DNA of 64,000 bases from Marinoscillum sp049115815 (GCA_049115815.1 JAGDZO010000004.1:248001-312000); one strand, 5' to 3'; positions 35,869 through 45,178 are shown, numbered from the stretch's first letter. Notes: generated by a model not told the origin, from the letters alone. Numbers and translations: made by a program.

Positions 35869-37155
35869 ATGGATTTCAGCTTACTGTATTTGGGTATTGC
35901 AATTTGCCTGTTGTTTTCTGCGTTTTTTTCGGGCATTGAAATAGCATTTATCTCTGCTGATAAGTTGCATTTTGAGGTAATGAACAAAAATGGGAAGTTG
36001 GCAGGAAGGATCCTTTCAAACTTTGCCACCAAGCGCTCCTCATTTCTCGCTACCATGTTGGTGGGTAACAATCTGAGTATTGTACTCTATGGTATTTTGA
36101 TGGCCAAGTTGGTAGAGCCGTGGTTGATGTCTACGCTACCTGATCAGATCGCAAACGATATTTTCATATTAGTCATTCAATCATTGATAGCCACGATTGT
36201 GGTTTTGATCACTGCAGAATTTATCCCTAAAAGCCTTTTCATGTTGAATCCGGATGCTTTGCTTACGGTATTCGCCTTCCCGATGGCCTTTATCTACTAT
36301 GCGCTCTATCCGGTCGTATGGATCATTTCTTCTTTGTCCCGATTGATCATCATTCATGTTTTGAGGTTTGATTACTCTGAAGACAAACCTGTTTTTGGAT
36401 TGACTGACCTCAACAATTATGTCAAAAAGACTATCCTCAATGTTGAGCAAGAGGAGGAACCCGAGATCGATACCAAGATTTTTAATAATGCGATCGAATT
36501 CAAAACGATTAGGGTAAGAGAATGTATGATTCCTCGTACGGAAATTCAAGCGGTGGATATCACGGCAGATATTGAGGAATTGAGAAATGCCTTTACGGAA
36601 ACCGGGCATTCGAAAATATTGGTATATAAGGATTCTATTGATGACGTCATAGGCTATTGTCATTCACTGGCTATGTTCAAAAAACCCGACAACATTCGGG
36701 ACATGCTCACTACGATTTTGATTGTGCCCGAAACCATGCTGGCGAATGAGCTTTTGATTCAATTTATCCAAGAGCATAAGAGTATAGCCTTGGTGGTAGA
36801 TGAGTATGGAGGTACGTCAGGCATAGTCACGATGGAGGATGTCATAGAAGAGATTTTTGGAGAGATCCGTGACGAACATGATGACGAATATCTTGTTGAA
36901 GAAAAAATTGACGATCACAACTATATTTTGAGTGCCAGACACGAAGTTGACTACCTCAATGATAGGTACGAATGGGACCTTCCTGCAGGTGAGTATGATA
37001 CGTTAGGTGGTCTTATTTTGGCCTTTAACGAGGACATCCCACAAGTCAATGAATCCATCTTGGTTCCGCCATTTGAGTTCACCATTTTCACCATGGAAGA
37101 AAATCGAATTGACAAGGTCAAGTTGACCCTTCAGGAAGCCGAAGAAGCCTTGTAA
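35869..37155 (+). CDS. CNNM/CorC (hemolysin-type) transporter-associated protein
   Basis: A 428-residue protein: DUF21/CNNM membrane domain (about 1-185, four hydrophobic segments, with FFSGIEIAFISADK and TAEFIPKSLF), a CBS pair (about 205-325: IRVRECMIPRTEIQAVD, TSGIVTMEDVIEEIFG), and a CorC/HlyC C-terminal domain (about 340-425). Such proteins are linked to Mg2+/Co2+ handling; in gliding Bacteroidota the paralogue GldE has this layout, but this one lies beside lptC and a foldase rather than gld genes. Not a true hemolysin. Confidence 0.9.
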   Translation: MDFSLLYLGIAICLLFSAFFSGIEIAFISADKLHFEVMNKNGKLAGRILSNFATKRSSFLATMLVGNNLSIVLYGILMAKLVEPWLMSTLPDQIANDIFILVIQSLIATIVVLITAEFIPKSLFMLNPDALLTVFAFPMAFIYYALYPVVWIISSLSRLIIIHVLRFDYSEDKPVFGLTDLNNYVKKTILNVEQEEEPEIDTKIFNNAIEFKTIRVRECMIPRTEIQAVDITADIEELRNAFTETGHSKILVYKDSIDDVIGYCHSLAMFKKPDNIRDMLTTILIVPETMLANELLIQFIQEHKSIALVVDEYGGTSGIVTMEDVIEEIFGEIRDEHDDEYLVEEKIDDHNYILSARHEVDYLNDRYEWDLPAGEYDTLGGLILAFNEDIPQVNESILVPPFEFTIFTMEENRIDKVKLTLQEAEEAL

Positions 37156-37174
37156 ATCAAAGGCTTAGATTCAT

Positions 37175-37205
37175 TTTTTAATTCGTTGACATGTTCCTAT
37201 TTTTG
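37175..37205 (+). promoter_or_regulatory. promoter of the peptidylprolyl isomerase gene
   Basis: TTTT (37175-37178), 19 bases, TATTTTTG (37198-37205): a perfect TAnnTTTG -7 box with a near-consensus -33, about 30 bases before the ATG at 37236. Confidence 0.6.
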
Positions 37206-37235
37206 CCGTCCTTATAAAAACTACGCATAAAAAAA

Positions 37236-39386
37236 ATGGCGCTGATTAATACTTTAAGAAAGAAGATGGGTAAGATCGTTGTGGGGTTTGTAGCCTTCTC
37301 AATGTTCGCTTTTATACTCACAGATTTGTTTCAATCTAACTCCTCATTGATCGGAGGAAATGACACCACTATAGCCGAGATAGCCGATAAGGACATCTCA
37401 TATGAGCAATTCCAAGAAAAAGTAGATGAACTCTCTTATATCTTTTCTGTAAACAACGGAAGAGACCCTGTTTCTTCTGAAACAGAAAGCATTCGCGAGC
37501 AAGCATGGAATGCACTGATACTTGACAATGCTTATATGCGTCAGTTTGAGGCGCTGGGCCTTGAGGTAACAAGCGCTGAGCTAGTTGACATGGTACAGGG
37601 GAATAACATTGATCCTCAGATCAAGCAATTTTTTACAGACCCGAATACTGGAGAATTCAATAGAGACAATGTGGTTGCATTCTTGCAATCATTGAATACG
37701 GCTCAGCCTCAGCAACGCGCTTCATGGTTGACTTTTGAAACGCAACTTCAGCCTAATCGTCAGATTGCTAAATATCAGAAGCTCCTAGAGAAGACTAATT
37801 ATGTGACCACAGCAGAAGCTAAGTCGAAGCATCAAGCTCAAAACAGCAATATGTCTGTTGAGTATTTTTATGTTCCTTTTTTCAGTGTGGCTGACAGCAC
37901 AATCACCGTTTCTGATTCTGAATTGGAGTCTTATCTTTCTAGTCACAAGGATGAGTACCAGAGAGAGGAGTCACGAAACTTGAGTTATGTTGTTGTTCCG
38001 ATCGAGCCATCGAGCGAGGACTCCATCTTTGTTCAAGAAGAAATCGCTGCGCTTAGAGATGGTCTGGCTAACACCACTGAAGATTCTACTTATGCTACAG
38101 TCAATTCTGATGGAGACGTACCGTTCAGGAAAATCACTGACCCTAGCTTGGTGCCTATCGACCTTTTGGGTGCGGAAGTAGGCACGGTGACCGAACCTTC
38201 TTTGGTAGGTGATACTTATGCCATTAGTAAACTCTCTGCGATATCTGAAGGAGATGAATACTTTGTGAAAGCCAGACATATTCTGATCAATATGGATGGT
38301 AACTCTGAAACGGCTAAAGCTACAGCACGAGCTAAGGCTATGAGCATTATCAGACAATTGCAAAGAGGAGGTGAATTTGCTCAATTAGCAGCAGAAAACA
38401 GTACCGATCAAAGCAACGCCAACAATGGCGGAGATCTAGGATGGTTTGGTGAAAATGGAAATTTTGTTCAGCCTTTCAAAGATGCTGCTTTTGGTTTCAG
38501 AGGTACTGGCTTGCTTCCTAGGCCAGTTGAGACTTCTTTCGGTTTCCACATAATCCAAATCGATGAAGCTAAGACTAACAAAGTATATGAAGTAGCTACT
38601 ATCGAAAAAGAATTGTTCGAAAGCGATGCTACACTGAATGAAGCATACAGAAGAGCAGATTTATTGGCTGCCAATAGTTCAGATGCGGCTTCACTGAAAG
38701 CCAATGCTGAGGCAGAAGGTCTGACGCTTAGAGTAGCTAACAACATCAGCAAAAATGCGTCGAGAGTAGGTGCCTTGGCTGATGCGAGAAATGTAGTGCT
38801 TTGGTTGTACAATGATGCATCAGTTGGTAAGATCTCTGATGTGAAAGAGTTTGATGACAAATATGTAATTGCTGTAATGACTGGCAAGCAAACTCAAGGA
38901 ACCGCGAAACTGAGCCAAGTGAGAAACGAGGTAGAAAACAAGGTTCGTAATGAAAAGAAAGCAGCCCTTATCAAGGAAAAAATCGCAGGATTGTCTGCTA
39001 CAGATTTTGAAGGCATGAAGGCCGAATATGGAACTGAAGCTAGAACAGGAACAGCTGATTTGACTTTGAGCAGCAATTCATTTCCAAGTGTTGGGTTTGC
39101 TCCAGAGGCTGTAGGTGTAGCGTTCTCTTTGGAGGAAGGAGAGCAAACTGCTCCATTCGATACACAGAATGGTGTGCTGATAGTAAGTGCGACTGCCAAG
39201 AGTCTAGCTGAAGATCAAGAAGATTATAGTTCATTCAAAACACAAGTTGCGAATGAGCGATTAGGAAGACGAACAGTCATTGCGAACTTTCCACTGTTCT
39301 TTGCACCTGTGTTTGTTCCTCAACCTGTGGATGACGCCATTAAGGAATTCGCCAAAATTGAGGACAATCGATACAAGTTCTTTTAA
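37236..39386 (+). CDS. membrane-anchored peptidylprolyl isomerase (PpiD/SurA type)
   Basis: A 716-residue periplasmic foldase. A single N-terminal membrane anchor (about 13-33, IVVGFVAFSMFAFILTDLF) is followed by a SurA N-like helical chaperone domain (to about 230) and a parvulin rotamase domain (about 345-445: VKARHILINMDGNSETA, GGEFAQLAAENSTDQSN, GGDLGWFGENG, ETSFGFHIIQI). A second degenerate parvulin-like section follows. The layout is that of PpiD. It probably assists outer-membrane protein folding together with genes upstream. Confidence 0.92.
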   Translation: MALINTLRKKMGKIVVGFVAFSMFAFILTDLFQSNSSLIGGNDTTIAEIADKDISYEQFQEKVDELSYIFSVNNGRDPVSSETESIREQAWNALILDNAYMRQFEALGLEVTSAELVDMVQGNNIDPQIKQFFTDPNTGEFNRDNVVAFLQSLNTAQPQQRASWLTFETQLQPNRQIAKYQKLLEKTNYVTTAEAKSKHQAQNSNMSVEYFYVPFFSVADSTITVSDSELESYLSSHKDEYQREESRNLSYVVVPIEPSSEDSIFVQEEIAALRDGLANTTEDSTYATVNSDGDVPFRKITDPSLVPIDLLGAEVGTVTEPSLVGDTYAISKLSAISEGDEYFVKARHILINMDGNSETAKATARAKAMSIIRQLQRGGEFAQLAAENSTDQSNANNGGDLGWFGENGNFVQPFKDAAFGFRGTGLLPRPVETSFGFHIIQIDEAKTNKVYEVATIEKELFESDATLNEAYRRADLLAANSSDAASLKANAEAEGLTLRVANNISKNASRVGALADARNVVLWLYNDASVGKISDVKEFDDKYVIAVMTGKQTQGTAKLSQVRNEVENKVRNEKKAALIKEKIAGLSATDFEGMKAEYGTEARTGTADLTLSSNSFPSVGFAPEAVGVAFSLEEGEQTAPFDTQNGVLIVSATAKSLAEDQEDYSSFKTQVANERLGRRTVIANFPLFFAPVFVPQPVDDAIKEFAKIEDNRYKFF

Positions 39387-39398
39387 CAATCTAAAGAT

Positions 39399-39531
39399 CG
39401 GTCTCAAAAGTCAGTTCCAATAAGCGAAGTGTCACATTGAGCTTGTCGAAATGTTACCTGTTGTTTACAAACTAAGGTTTCGACAGGCACAACCTGACAA
39501 CAAATGCTACTTTTGAGACCGCTCTTTTTTT
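39399..39531 (+). terminator. long-stem terminator closed by CGGTCTCAAAAG / CTTTTGAGACCG
   Basis: Twelve-base perfect arms at 39399-39410 and 39510-39521 are followed by CTC and a run of seven T. The 99-base loop carries its own imperfect hairpin (annotated as a repeat). It ends about 12 bases before the DUF493 ATG. Confidence 0.6.
39430..39499. repeat. REP-like palindromic intergenic element
   Basis: Left arm TGTCACATTGAGCTTGTCGA and following bases (39430-39455) and right arm ending GTTTCGACAGGCACAACCTG ACA (39474-39499) pair at about 20 of 26 positions. The core TTGAGCTTGTCGAAAT...TTTCGACAGGC resembles dispersed intergenic palindromes seen in Bacteroidota genomes. Only one copy lies in this window. 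Confidence 0.6.
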
Positions 39532-39543
39532 ATCTTAATACCC

Positions 39544-39804
39544 ATGAGTTGGGACATAGAAGGATTTCGAGAAAAATTAGAATCACAGCACCAGTTTCCC
39601 GGTGAGTATTCCTTCAAGTTCATTGTGCCATTCGGCAAGAAGGAGGAACTTTTGAAATTCATGCCGGCAGGGAAAACGTCATTTCGTCCTAGTTCGAATA
39701 ATAAGTACATTAGTATCACTACTAAAGCCCACCTAGGTAGCAGCGATGAAGTGTTGAAAATCTACACTGACGCCAATACCATTGAAGGGTGTATTGCACT
39801 TTAA
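39544..39804 (+). CDS. DUF493 (YbeD-like) protein
   Basis: An 86-residue protein with the DUF493 fold pattern: FPGEYSFKFIVPFGK at residues 19-33 and YISITTKAHLGSSDEVLKIYTDA towards the end. The family is ferredoxin-like and of unclear function (E. coli YbeD). Three short rightward genes follow each other closely here: DUF493, pterin dehydratase (12-base gap) and rsmI (three-base gap), suggesting one transcript. The start lies just downstream of the REP/terminator structure. Confidence 0.85.
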   Translation: MSWDIEGFREKLESQHQFPGEYSFKFIVPFGKKEELLKFMPAGKTSFRPSSNNKYISITTKAHLGSSDEVLKIYTDANTIEGCIAL

Positions 39805-39816
39805 AAGAGAACCATC

Positions 39817-40047
39817 ATGTGGATAGAAAAAGATAACAAACTTACCAATACCTTCAAGTTCAATGATTTTGTGGAGGCCTTTGGGTTTATGACCCAAGTG
39901 GCCATTGTAGCAGAAAAGATGAACCACCATCCGAACTGGAGCAATGTTTACAATACGGTATCATTTGAGTTGACCACTCATGACGCAGGCAATAAGGTTA
40001 CAGACAAAGATCGAAAGCTTGCTTCTGCTATCGACGAATTAGCCTAA
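39817..40047 (+). CDS. 4a-hydroxytetrahydrobiopterin (pterin carbinolamine) dehydratase
   Basis: A 76-residue protein of the PCD/DCoH family, which recycles the pterin cofactor of aromatic amino-acid hydroxylases. The signature is complete: F-x-F-x-D-F-x-x-A-x-x-F-M, then AEKMNHHPNWSNVYNTVSFEL with the paired His, and TTHD...VTDKDRKLASAID. It is shorter than the roughly 100-residue norm because it lacks the first helix; the catalytic core is intact. No phenylalanine hydroxylase is in the window. Confidence 0.92.
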   Translation: MWIEKDNKLTNTFKFNDFVEAFGFMTQVAIVAEKMNHHPNWSNVYNTVSFELTTHDAGNKVTDKDRKLASAIDELA

Positions 40048-40050
40048 TCG

Positions 40051-40734
40051 ATGGAAGTGGAAACCTCGCTGTACCTTGTCCCTACACCCATAGGAAATAT
40101 GGGTGATATTACTTTCAGAGCCGTTGAGGTTCTGAAAAATGTAGACAAAATACTAGCAGAGGACACACGTACTTCTGGTATTCTGCTAAAGCACTACGAG
40201 ATCAAGACATCAACCGAAAGCTTCCATTCGTTCAACGAACACAAGAGGACTGAGGCCATTATAGAACGACTCAAGGCTGGCGAGAAGATCGCGTTGATTT
40301 CTGATGCTGGTACGCCTGGTATTTCGGACCCTGGATTCATGCTAGCCAGAGCAGCAGCTGAAGAAGGACTCAAAGTAGAATGTCTGCCAGGTGCTACGGC
40401 TTTTGTTCCTGCATTGGTCAAATCAGGTTTGCCTTCTGATAAGTTTGTTTTTGAAGGTTTTCTTCCTCACAAAAAGGGACGTCAGACTCGGCTTACTATC
40501 CTAAAAGATGAGCCTAGAACCATCGTTTTCTATGAGTCTCCACATCGTCTGATGAAGACTCTGGAGCAGTTTCAGCAGGTAATGGGTGCCGAACGTAAGG
40601 TTTCTGTCTCTAGAGAGTTGACTAAGAAGTTTGAAGAAACTGTCAATGGAAGTCTGGCGGAGGTCATTGCCTATTTTCAAGAGCATACTGTCAAAGGAGA
40701 ATTCGTCATAATCCTCGAAGGGAACTCGAAATAG
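40051..40734 (+). CDS. rsmI: 16S rRNA (cytidine-1402-2'-O)-methyltransferase RsmI
   Basis: A 227-residue tetrapyrrole-methylase-fold enzyme acting on C1402 of 16S rRNA. It shows LYLVPTPIGNMGDITFRA (2-20), AEDTRTSGILLKHYEI, ALISDAGTPGISDPGF, the GATAFVPALVKSGLP loop and FEGFLPHKKGRQTRL. The C-terminus has the usual RELTKKFEE. Length is slightly below the E. coli protein but complete. It ends four bases from the convergent DUF4153 gene. Confidence 0.94.
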   Translation: MEVETSLYLVPTPIGNMGDITFRAVEVLKNVDKILAEDTRTSGILLKHYEIKTSTESFHSFNEHKRTEAIIERLKAGEKIALISDAGTPGISDPGFMLARAAAEEGLKVECLPGATAFVPALVKSGLPSDKFVFEGFLPHKKGRQTRLTILKDEPRTIVFYESPHRLMKTLEQFQQVMGAERKVSVSRELTKKFEETVNGSLAEVIAYFQEHTVKGEFVIILEGNSK

Positions 40735-40737
40735 TTT

Positions 40738-42591
40738 TCAATCTTCATTCAACTCTGCCGGCAGGGAAAAAAGCAGATTTCCCCTATAGCTGGTTAGGCT
40801 ATCTACTCCTGACATATTATATAGCTGAAGTTTCCCGTTGATCCAATCTTCCTCAATGAGAATACTCATCTTCTCATCTGGCAGGGTATAAGAGTTTTTT
40901 ACGTGTTCTGCGCGAAGAGAAACGAATCGCTCGTTGAGATCAATCATTAAAATATTCGATAGAGAATCTGATAATTCCAATGACATAGACCCACAGAAAA
41001 GAAAAATTCCAGGAATAAGTTCTTTCGGGGTTGTATTGGCTCTCCCTTTTACAGAATGAGCTTCGTAGATTTTGATGCTGTAATCGTACCCCTCTATGTA
41101 TTGAAGCTCGTTTTCATTCGTGGCAGCACTGAAAGAAAGGTAGCCATTTCGATTTCCATTTTTGGTTATCCTCCAATAATCTAAACCTAACATTTTCATA
41201 TAAACGGAGGCCTCTGATACGTTATGCTTGGCCGCTATGTCTCGCGGGTTCTGAGTATACCAAATGTCAATCTCTTCAAAACCATGATAATCTTCCAGGT
41301 AATCCAAGATGGATTTTACCTCGTTGTGGAGGCTGTCTGACAGAATCCCTTTGTTGAGTTTATCTTGCTTCAGTACCAAACGACTAGTATCAGTCTTATC
41401 CCAAATAGGTTCATTCACCACCTGACCTTGGAGGATTTCTGCGTTGGTCAATATTGCTTCAAGTCGACCGACTTGGCTCATTTCACTTATCCGAAAGATT
41501 CCCCATGGTCCAAAACTTGTCAATAAGATGATGACAAAAAGGGTCATGGGTACTACTTTGATGTTGGAGCCACGAAACGTGAAATAGAGGCTGATCAGCA
41601 GCAACCAGATAGCCAACAGGACAGTAATGTATCGGTTGATGGTGATGCCATAATCCTCTATTCGTATCCCGATAGCCAAAAAGAGCATGACAAGGAGTGG
41701 CAGTAAAACCACATAGTACCACTTGACTAAAAACGATAAAGGACTTGACCGCTTGGCAAATGGATATGCCAGCAAGACGGTCAATATCCCAACCACAGCC
41801 ATCGCTATGATCATGTAAGTCATGATACCTTTCGGCCAATCCCAAAGGAAGACCACTTTGGCTGAATAGCTATAAAGTATGAGAAAATACAGCGTGATGA
41901 GAGGCATTAAAACATATAGCAGCATGGTTTTTAGACCTGTAGGTGCATCTGTGGAGTTTTCCCAGACGGTCCTTTCAGGAATACCTGCCACAAAAAACCA
42001 GGTATTGAAAATGCCTGCTATAAAAATGAATATCTGAAAGTATCGCTTGCCATTGATAGATAAATCAAAGAGTGAGTCTACCGCGAATAGTGCTAAGACC
42101 AAACCCAAAAACAGCACAGCAGAATAAAGGGCTGAGAGAAAAAACCTTAGAAACAGAGACTGGTTGAAGCGCCAAAAGTCATCGACACTTTTGTCATTTA
42201 TAAAAGCTGAAAATGAAACCAAGAGATGGGCAGCGGTGGCAAAAATGGCATAGCGGATATAGGAGATGCTTGCATTGAGCGAGTCCTCAGCTGCTGGCAA
42301 AGAAAAATAGACAAGCAGCAAAACGCCTATGCCCATGAGTCGATAAAGCCATAATTTGCTTGCGGAGTGCTCTTGGGTATTGGAGAATATTTTGATGGAA
42401 ATAAATAGCGGAACCCCTAGATAGCCACAGAGCAAAACATTGACTAAAGTCAAGGAGACTACATCGGCATCTACTTCCACCATATAGATAGCTATGAAAA
42501 CAGCCAACATGGCCGAGACTATGGTCAAAGGGAATTTTCTGAAGGAGCGGGCTCCTTCTTTGATTAAAAATTCAAGAGATGGAAGTTTCAT
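40738..42591 (-). CDS. DUF4153 membrane protein
   Basis: A 617-residue protein whose first 370 residues hold about a dozen TM helices, followed by a soluble C-terminal domain of about 240 residues. Motifs such as ERTVWENSTDAPTGLKTMLLYVLMPL and YSAKVVFLWDWPKG match the DUF4153 core. The C-terminal part is rich in strands and has no catalytic signature I can name. It is second in a leftward pair with the EamA gene (11-base gap). Function unknown, possibly envelope-related. Confidence 0.85.
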   Translation of the reverse strand: MKLPSLEFLIKEGARSFRKFPLTIVSAMLAVFIAIYMVEVDADVVSLTLVNVLLCGYLGVPLFISIKIFSNTQEHSASKLWLYRLMGIGVLLLVYFSLPAAEDSLNASISYIRYAIFATAAHLLVSFSAFINDKSVDDFWRFNQSLFLRFFLSALYSAVLFLGLVLALFAVDSLFDLSINGKRYFQIFIFIAGIFNTWFFVAGIPERTVWENSTDAPTGLKTMLLYVLMPLITLYFLILYSYSAKVVFLWDWPKGIMTYMIIAMAVVGILTVLLAYPFAKRSSPLSFLVKWYYVVLLPLLVMLFLAIGIRIEDYGITINRYITVLLAIWLLLISLYFTFRGSNIKVVPMTLFVIILLTSFGPWGIFRISEMSQVGRLEAILTNAEILQGQVVNEPIWDKTDTSRLVLKQDKLNKGILSDSLHNEVKSILDYLEDYHGFEEIDIWYTQNPRDIAAKHNVSEASVYMKMLGLDYWRITKNGNRNGYLSFSAATNENELQYIEGYDYSIKIYEAHSVKGRANTTPKELIPGIFLFCGSMSLELSDSLSNILMIDLNERFVSLRAEHVKNSYTLPDEKMSILIEEDWINGKLQLYNMSGVDSLTSYRGNLLFSLPAELNED

Positions 42592-42602
42592 AAGACAACT
42601 AA

Positions 42603-43505
42603 TTATCTACCTATAACGAGCAATATCAGACCAACCAATATACCTGCAAGATATAATCCTTTGCGTTTGACGTTCTTTTCTTGATAAAAAAGCGCTCCAA
42701 AGGCGAAAACAATGATCACGTTGCTACGTCTCACAAGGCTAATGATGGAAATCAGAGAATCTGGAAGGGCGATGCTGTAGAAATAAAAAAAATCGCCTAT
42801 CAGTAGAAATACACCGATAAAGGGGATAGCCCAATGCCACTTGAATGGTGTGCTGGTTTTCTTTTGAGGCATCCATAATATGAGCAACACTGGGATCAAA
42901 AGTAAGGTCTGATAGAAGGTAAAGTAGGCCTGAACAGCCATGACCTCCATTTCTCGAAGCAGATAGCGATCATACAAGGCGCTCACTGAGCCCATGAGCG
43001 TACCCAAAATCATAAGCCAGATGTATCGATTGCTCCGAAAAGAAATACCCTCGAGTTTGCCAGTATTGGAAAATAGATAGAAAAATATGAAGATCAATGC
43101 AGCCCCAACTCCCTGAAGTGGGCTAAGTTTTTCGGAGAAAATAAAGAACGCACCAAGCATGGTCCAAAGTGGCCCTGTAGAACGAATAGGTGCAAAAATG
43201 GTCAGTGGCAGGTTCTTCAATGCAAAGTAGGTGCAAATCCAACTGGTCAGGACAATGACCGTTTTGAGAATGATGCGTAGATGTTCACTAAGGGTCAGAT
43301 GGCTAACGAAAGCAGGGTGATCGGCTGCCACCCAACCAGAAATGGAAGCAAGGGTAATGCCGCCCATTATGATAGAGGCAAATACCGTAGAAAGAAAAAG
43401 CGTCGGCAAGACCGCATTTTCTTTCAGAGAGATTTTTTTGAAGATGTCATAAAACCCTAGAAAAAACGCGGAGGCAATTGCAAGAAGAAGCCACATAGGC
43501 GGCAA
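42603..43505 (-). CDS. EamA/DMT family transporter
   Basis: A 300-residue inner-membrane transporter of the drug/metabolite superfamily with ten predicted helices in two EamA halves (about 5-140 and 155-298). The second-half motifs RRSNVIIVFAFGALFYQEKN and first-half RSTGPLWTMLGAFFIFSEKLSPLQG are typical. Substrate cannot be read from the sequence. It is divergent from yjjX with a dyad in the gap of about 90 bases, and may be co-transcribed with DUF4153. Confidence 0.85.
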   Translation of the reverse strand: MPPMWLLLAIASAFFLGFYDIFKKISLKENAVLPTLFLSTVFASIIMGGITLASISGWVAADHPAFVSHLTLSEHLRIILKTVIVLTSWICTYFALKNLPLTIFAPIRSTGPLWTMLGAFFIFSEKLSPLQGVGAALIFIFFYLFSNTGKLEGISFRSNRYIWLMILGTLMGSVSALYDRYLLREMEVMAVQAYFTFYQTLLLIPVLLILWMPQKKTSTPFKWHWAIPFIGVFLLIGDFFYFYSIALPDSLISIISLVRRSNVIIVFAFGALFYQEKNVKRKGLYLAGILVGLILLVIGR

Positions 43506-43528
43506 AGGTATTTTGAATTATAAGGATT

Positions 43529-43573
43529 AGGATCATTGAAAGGCGTATAATAGATTGTGAGTTTGATGATCCT
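43529..43573. promoter_or_regulatory. dyad in the divergent EamA/yjjX promoter region
   Basis: AGGATCAT (43529-43536) and ATGATCCT (43566-43573) are perfect eight-base inverted arms, 29 bases apart. The right arm is next to a -7-like ATCTTTTG box for yjjX. Possible operator for a regulator of both genes; unproven. Confidence 0.35.
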
Positions 43574-43597
43574 TATCTTTTGGGGAAATTTGCCAGT

Positions 43598-44134
43598 ATG
43601 AGAGTAATAGTAGGTTCTAAAAATCCAGTGAAAGTGAATAGCGCCAAGCAAGGCTTTGAGCAGATCTTCAATGCGCAGACTTTTGATTGCGAAGGGATTG
43701 AAGTTCCTTCAGGTATTTCAGATCAGCCTATGACCGATCAGGAAACTTTGCAAGGCGCTATCAATAGAGCACAAAATGCTAAGACAGCCCAGCCTGCCGC
43801 AGATTATTGGGTGGGGATAGAAGGAGGACTGGACTCTTCTGAGCAAGGACTATTGGCATTTGCCTGGGTGGTGATCTTGAGTGACAATCAAACAGGCCAA
43901 TCTCGCACCAGCACTTTTCATCTCCCTCCAAAGGTCACCGAATTAATCTATCAGGGAATAGAGCTTGGCTTAGCCAATGACCAGGTATTCAAAGAAACAA
44001 ATTCTAAGCAAAAAGGTGGAGCTGTAGGATCTCTGACGAATGGTGTGCTTGGACGAACGGAGTACTACGTGCAAGCAGTTATGCTGGCTTTGGTTCCTTT
44101 TTTGAATCCGAAACTCTTCCCACCTCAAGCGTAA
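43598..44134 (+). CDS. inosine/xanthosine triphosphatase (YjjX family)
   Basis: A 178-residue house-cleaning NTPase when started at the ATG at 43598 (MRVIVGSKNPVKVNSAK), which is the normal family N-terminus; an upstream TTG at 43580 would add six residues. Other signatures: GIEVPSGISDQPMTDQETLQGAINRA, YWVGIEGGL and KGGAVGSLTNGVLGRTEYY. It removes ITP/XTP from nucleotide pools. Divergent from the EamA transporter gene, monocistronic. Confidence 0.92.
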   Translation: MRVIVGSKNPVKVNSAKQGFEQIFNAQTFDCEGIEVPSGISDQPMTDQETLQGAINRAQNAKTAQPAADYWVGIEGGLDSSEQGLLAFAWVVILSDNQTGQSRTSTFHLPPKVTELIYQGIELGLANDQVFKETNSKQKGGAVGSLTNGVLGRTEYYVQAVMLALVPFLNPKLFPPQA

Positions 44135-44269
44135 ATATTGCTCTAAATGATCAGAAAAGGGCATAAAGTCAAATGACGGGTAAACGACGGGCGACATTTT
44201 GACCTTCAGCACCACATCACCCGTATCATTGCTCAGGTTTTTTGATGACTTAATGATACCATTGTCCTT

Positions 44270-45115
44270 ATGATAGCACAACCAAGACTCGGCGAAATCC
44301 TAATTGACATAAGAAAGGAAAAAGGATGGACCCAAGAAGAGCTAGTTTCAGAATCTAACGTGAGTGTAAGAACCATTCAACGAATAGAATCTGGTGAGGT
44401 GACGCCTCGATATTCTACGGTTAAAATCCTATTGCATGCACTTGGTTATGACATGGATGAGTGGGCTCGATTAAGTCAGAAAGAAGCTTCTAAAAATGTG
44501 GAACCTTCAAATTTTCTTTCAAGTATGTTTACTCAAACCATTTCTAAATCTCAGTACAGCTCAACATTTAACGCCGCATGGATCGCGGGAATCATCTATA
44601 CCATTTTCGCAATTGCGGATATCTTCCTCACGGAGATTTTCGATGATAAAATGAGCTATGACACCATGCTTACCCTTGCGGGAATCAAGATAGTGGGAGG
44701 TATCTCTATCTATATATTCTATCGAGGATTCGTGTTACTGTCTGACCTCTTTGAGAATTCACTGGTGAAGGCAGGATCTTTTCTATTTACGCTTTCGGTA
44801 ATTGGGATGTATGTGTGCGATCTGGCTCTCATGGCGCTAGGGATTGACAATGATACAACCCTCGACATTCAGGGGATCATATTTTTAATTGCCTTAGGTG
44901 CATCGGGTATAGTATTCGGCATAGGCATGCTAAAACTTCAGGATGGCATGGGCAAATTGGCCAAGACCATTGGGGTGATGGAGCTGGTTGTAGCAGCGTG
45001 CTATATGTCTATCATCATGTCTTTCTTCGGCTTGATACTTTTTGTTCCAGTGATGATATTGGAGATTATCTTTCTCATTAAGGCAGAGGAATTGGCTCGT
45101 GAGGGTAAGCTGTAA
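44270..45115 (+). CDS. XRE-type HTH regulator with C-terminal membrane domain
   Basis: A 281-residue protein. The N-terminal XRE HTH (about 5-60: LGEILIDIRKEKGWTQEELV, SVRTIQRIESGEVTPRYSTVK) is followed, after a short linker, by five or six TM helices (about 100-275). HTH-membrane fusions of this type are frequent in Bacteroidota and presumably couple a membrane signal to transcription. The gap upstream has a GACGGGT/ACCCGT partial dyad. The downstream DUF2975/XRE pair is separated by about 107 bases and may be its target or a separate unit. Confidence 0.85.
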   Translation: MIAQPRLGEILIDIRKEKGWTQEELVSESNVSVRTIQRIESGEVTPRYSTVKILLHALGYDMDEWARLSQKEASKNVEPSNFLSSMFTQTISKSQYSSTFNAAWIAGIIYTIFAIADIFLTEIFDDKMSYDTMLTLAGIKIVGGISIYIFYRGFVLLSDLFENSLVKAGSFLFTLSVIGMYVCDLALMALGIDNDTTLDIQGIIFLIALGASGIVFGIGMLKLQDGMGKLAKTIGVMELVVAACYMSIIMSFFGLILFVPVMILEIIFLIKAEELAREGKL

Positions 45116-45178
45116 TGTTTGCTCCCGTGATGATTCTGTTGTGATATTGCCTAAAAGTTTGTTTCCTTAAAAGAATAT

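Noticed and set aside
35869..37155. Assignment as gliding protein GldE
   Set aside because: Same domain layout, but no gld gene lies nearby and the setting is the lptC/foldase cluster, so the generic CNNM/CorC name is safer.
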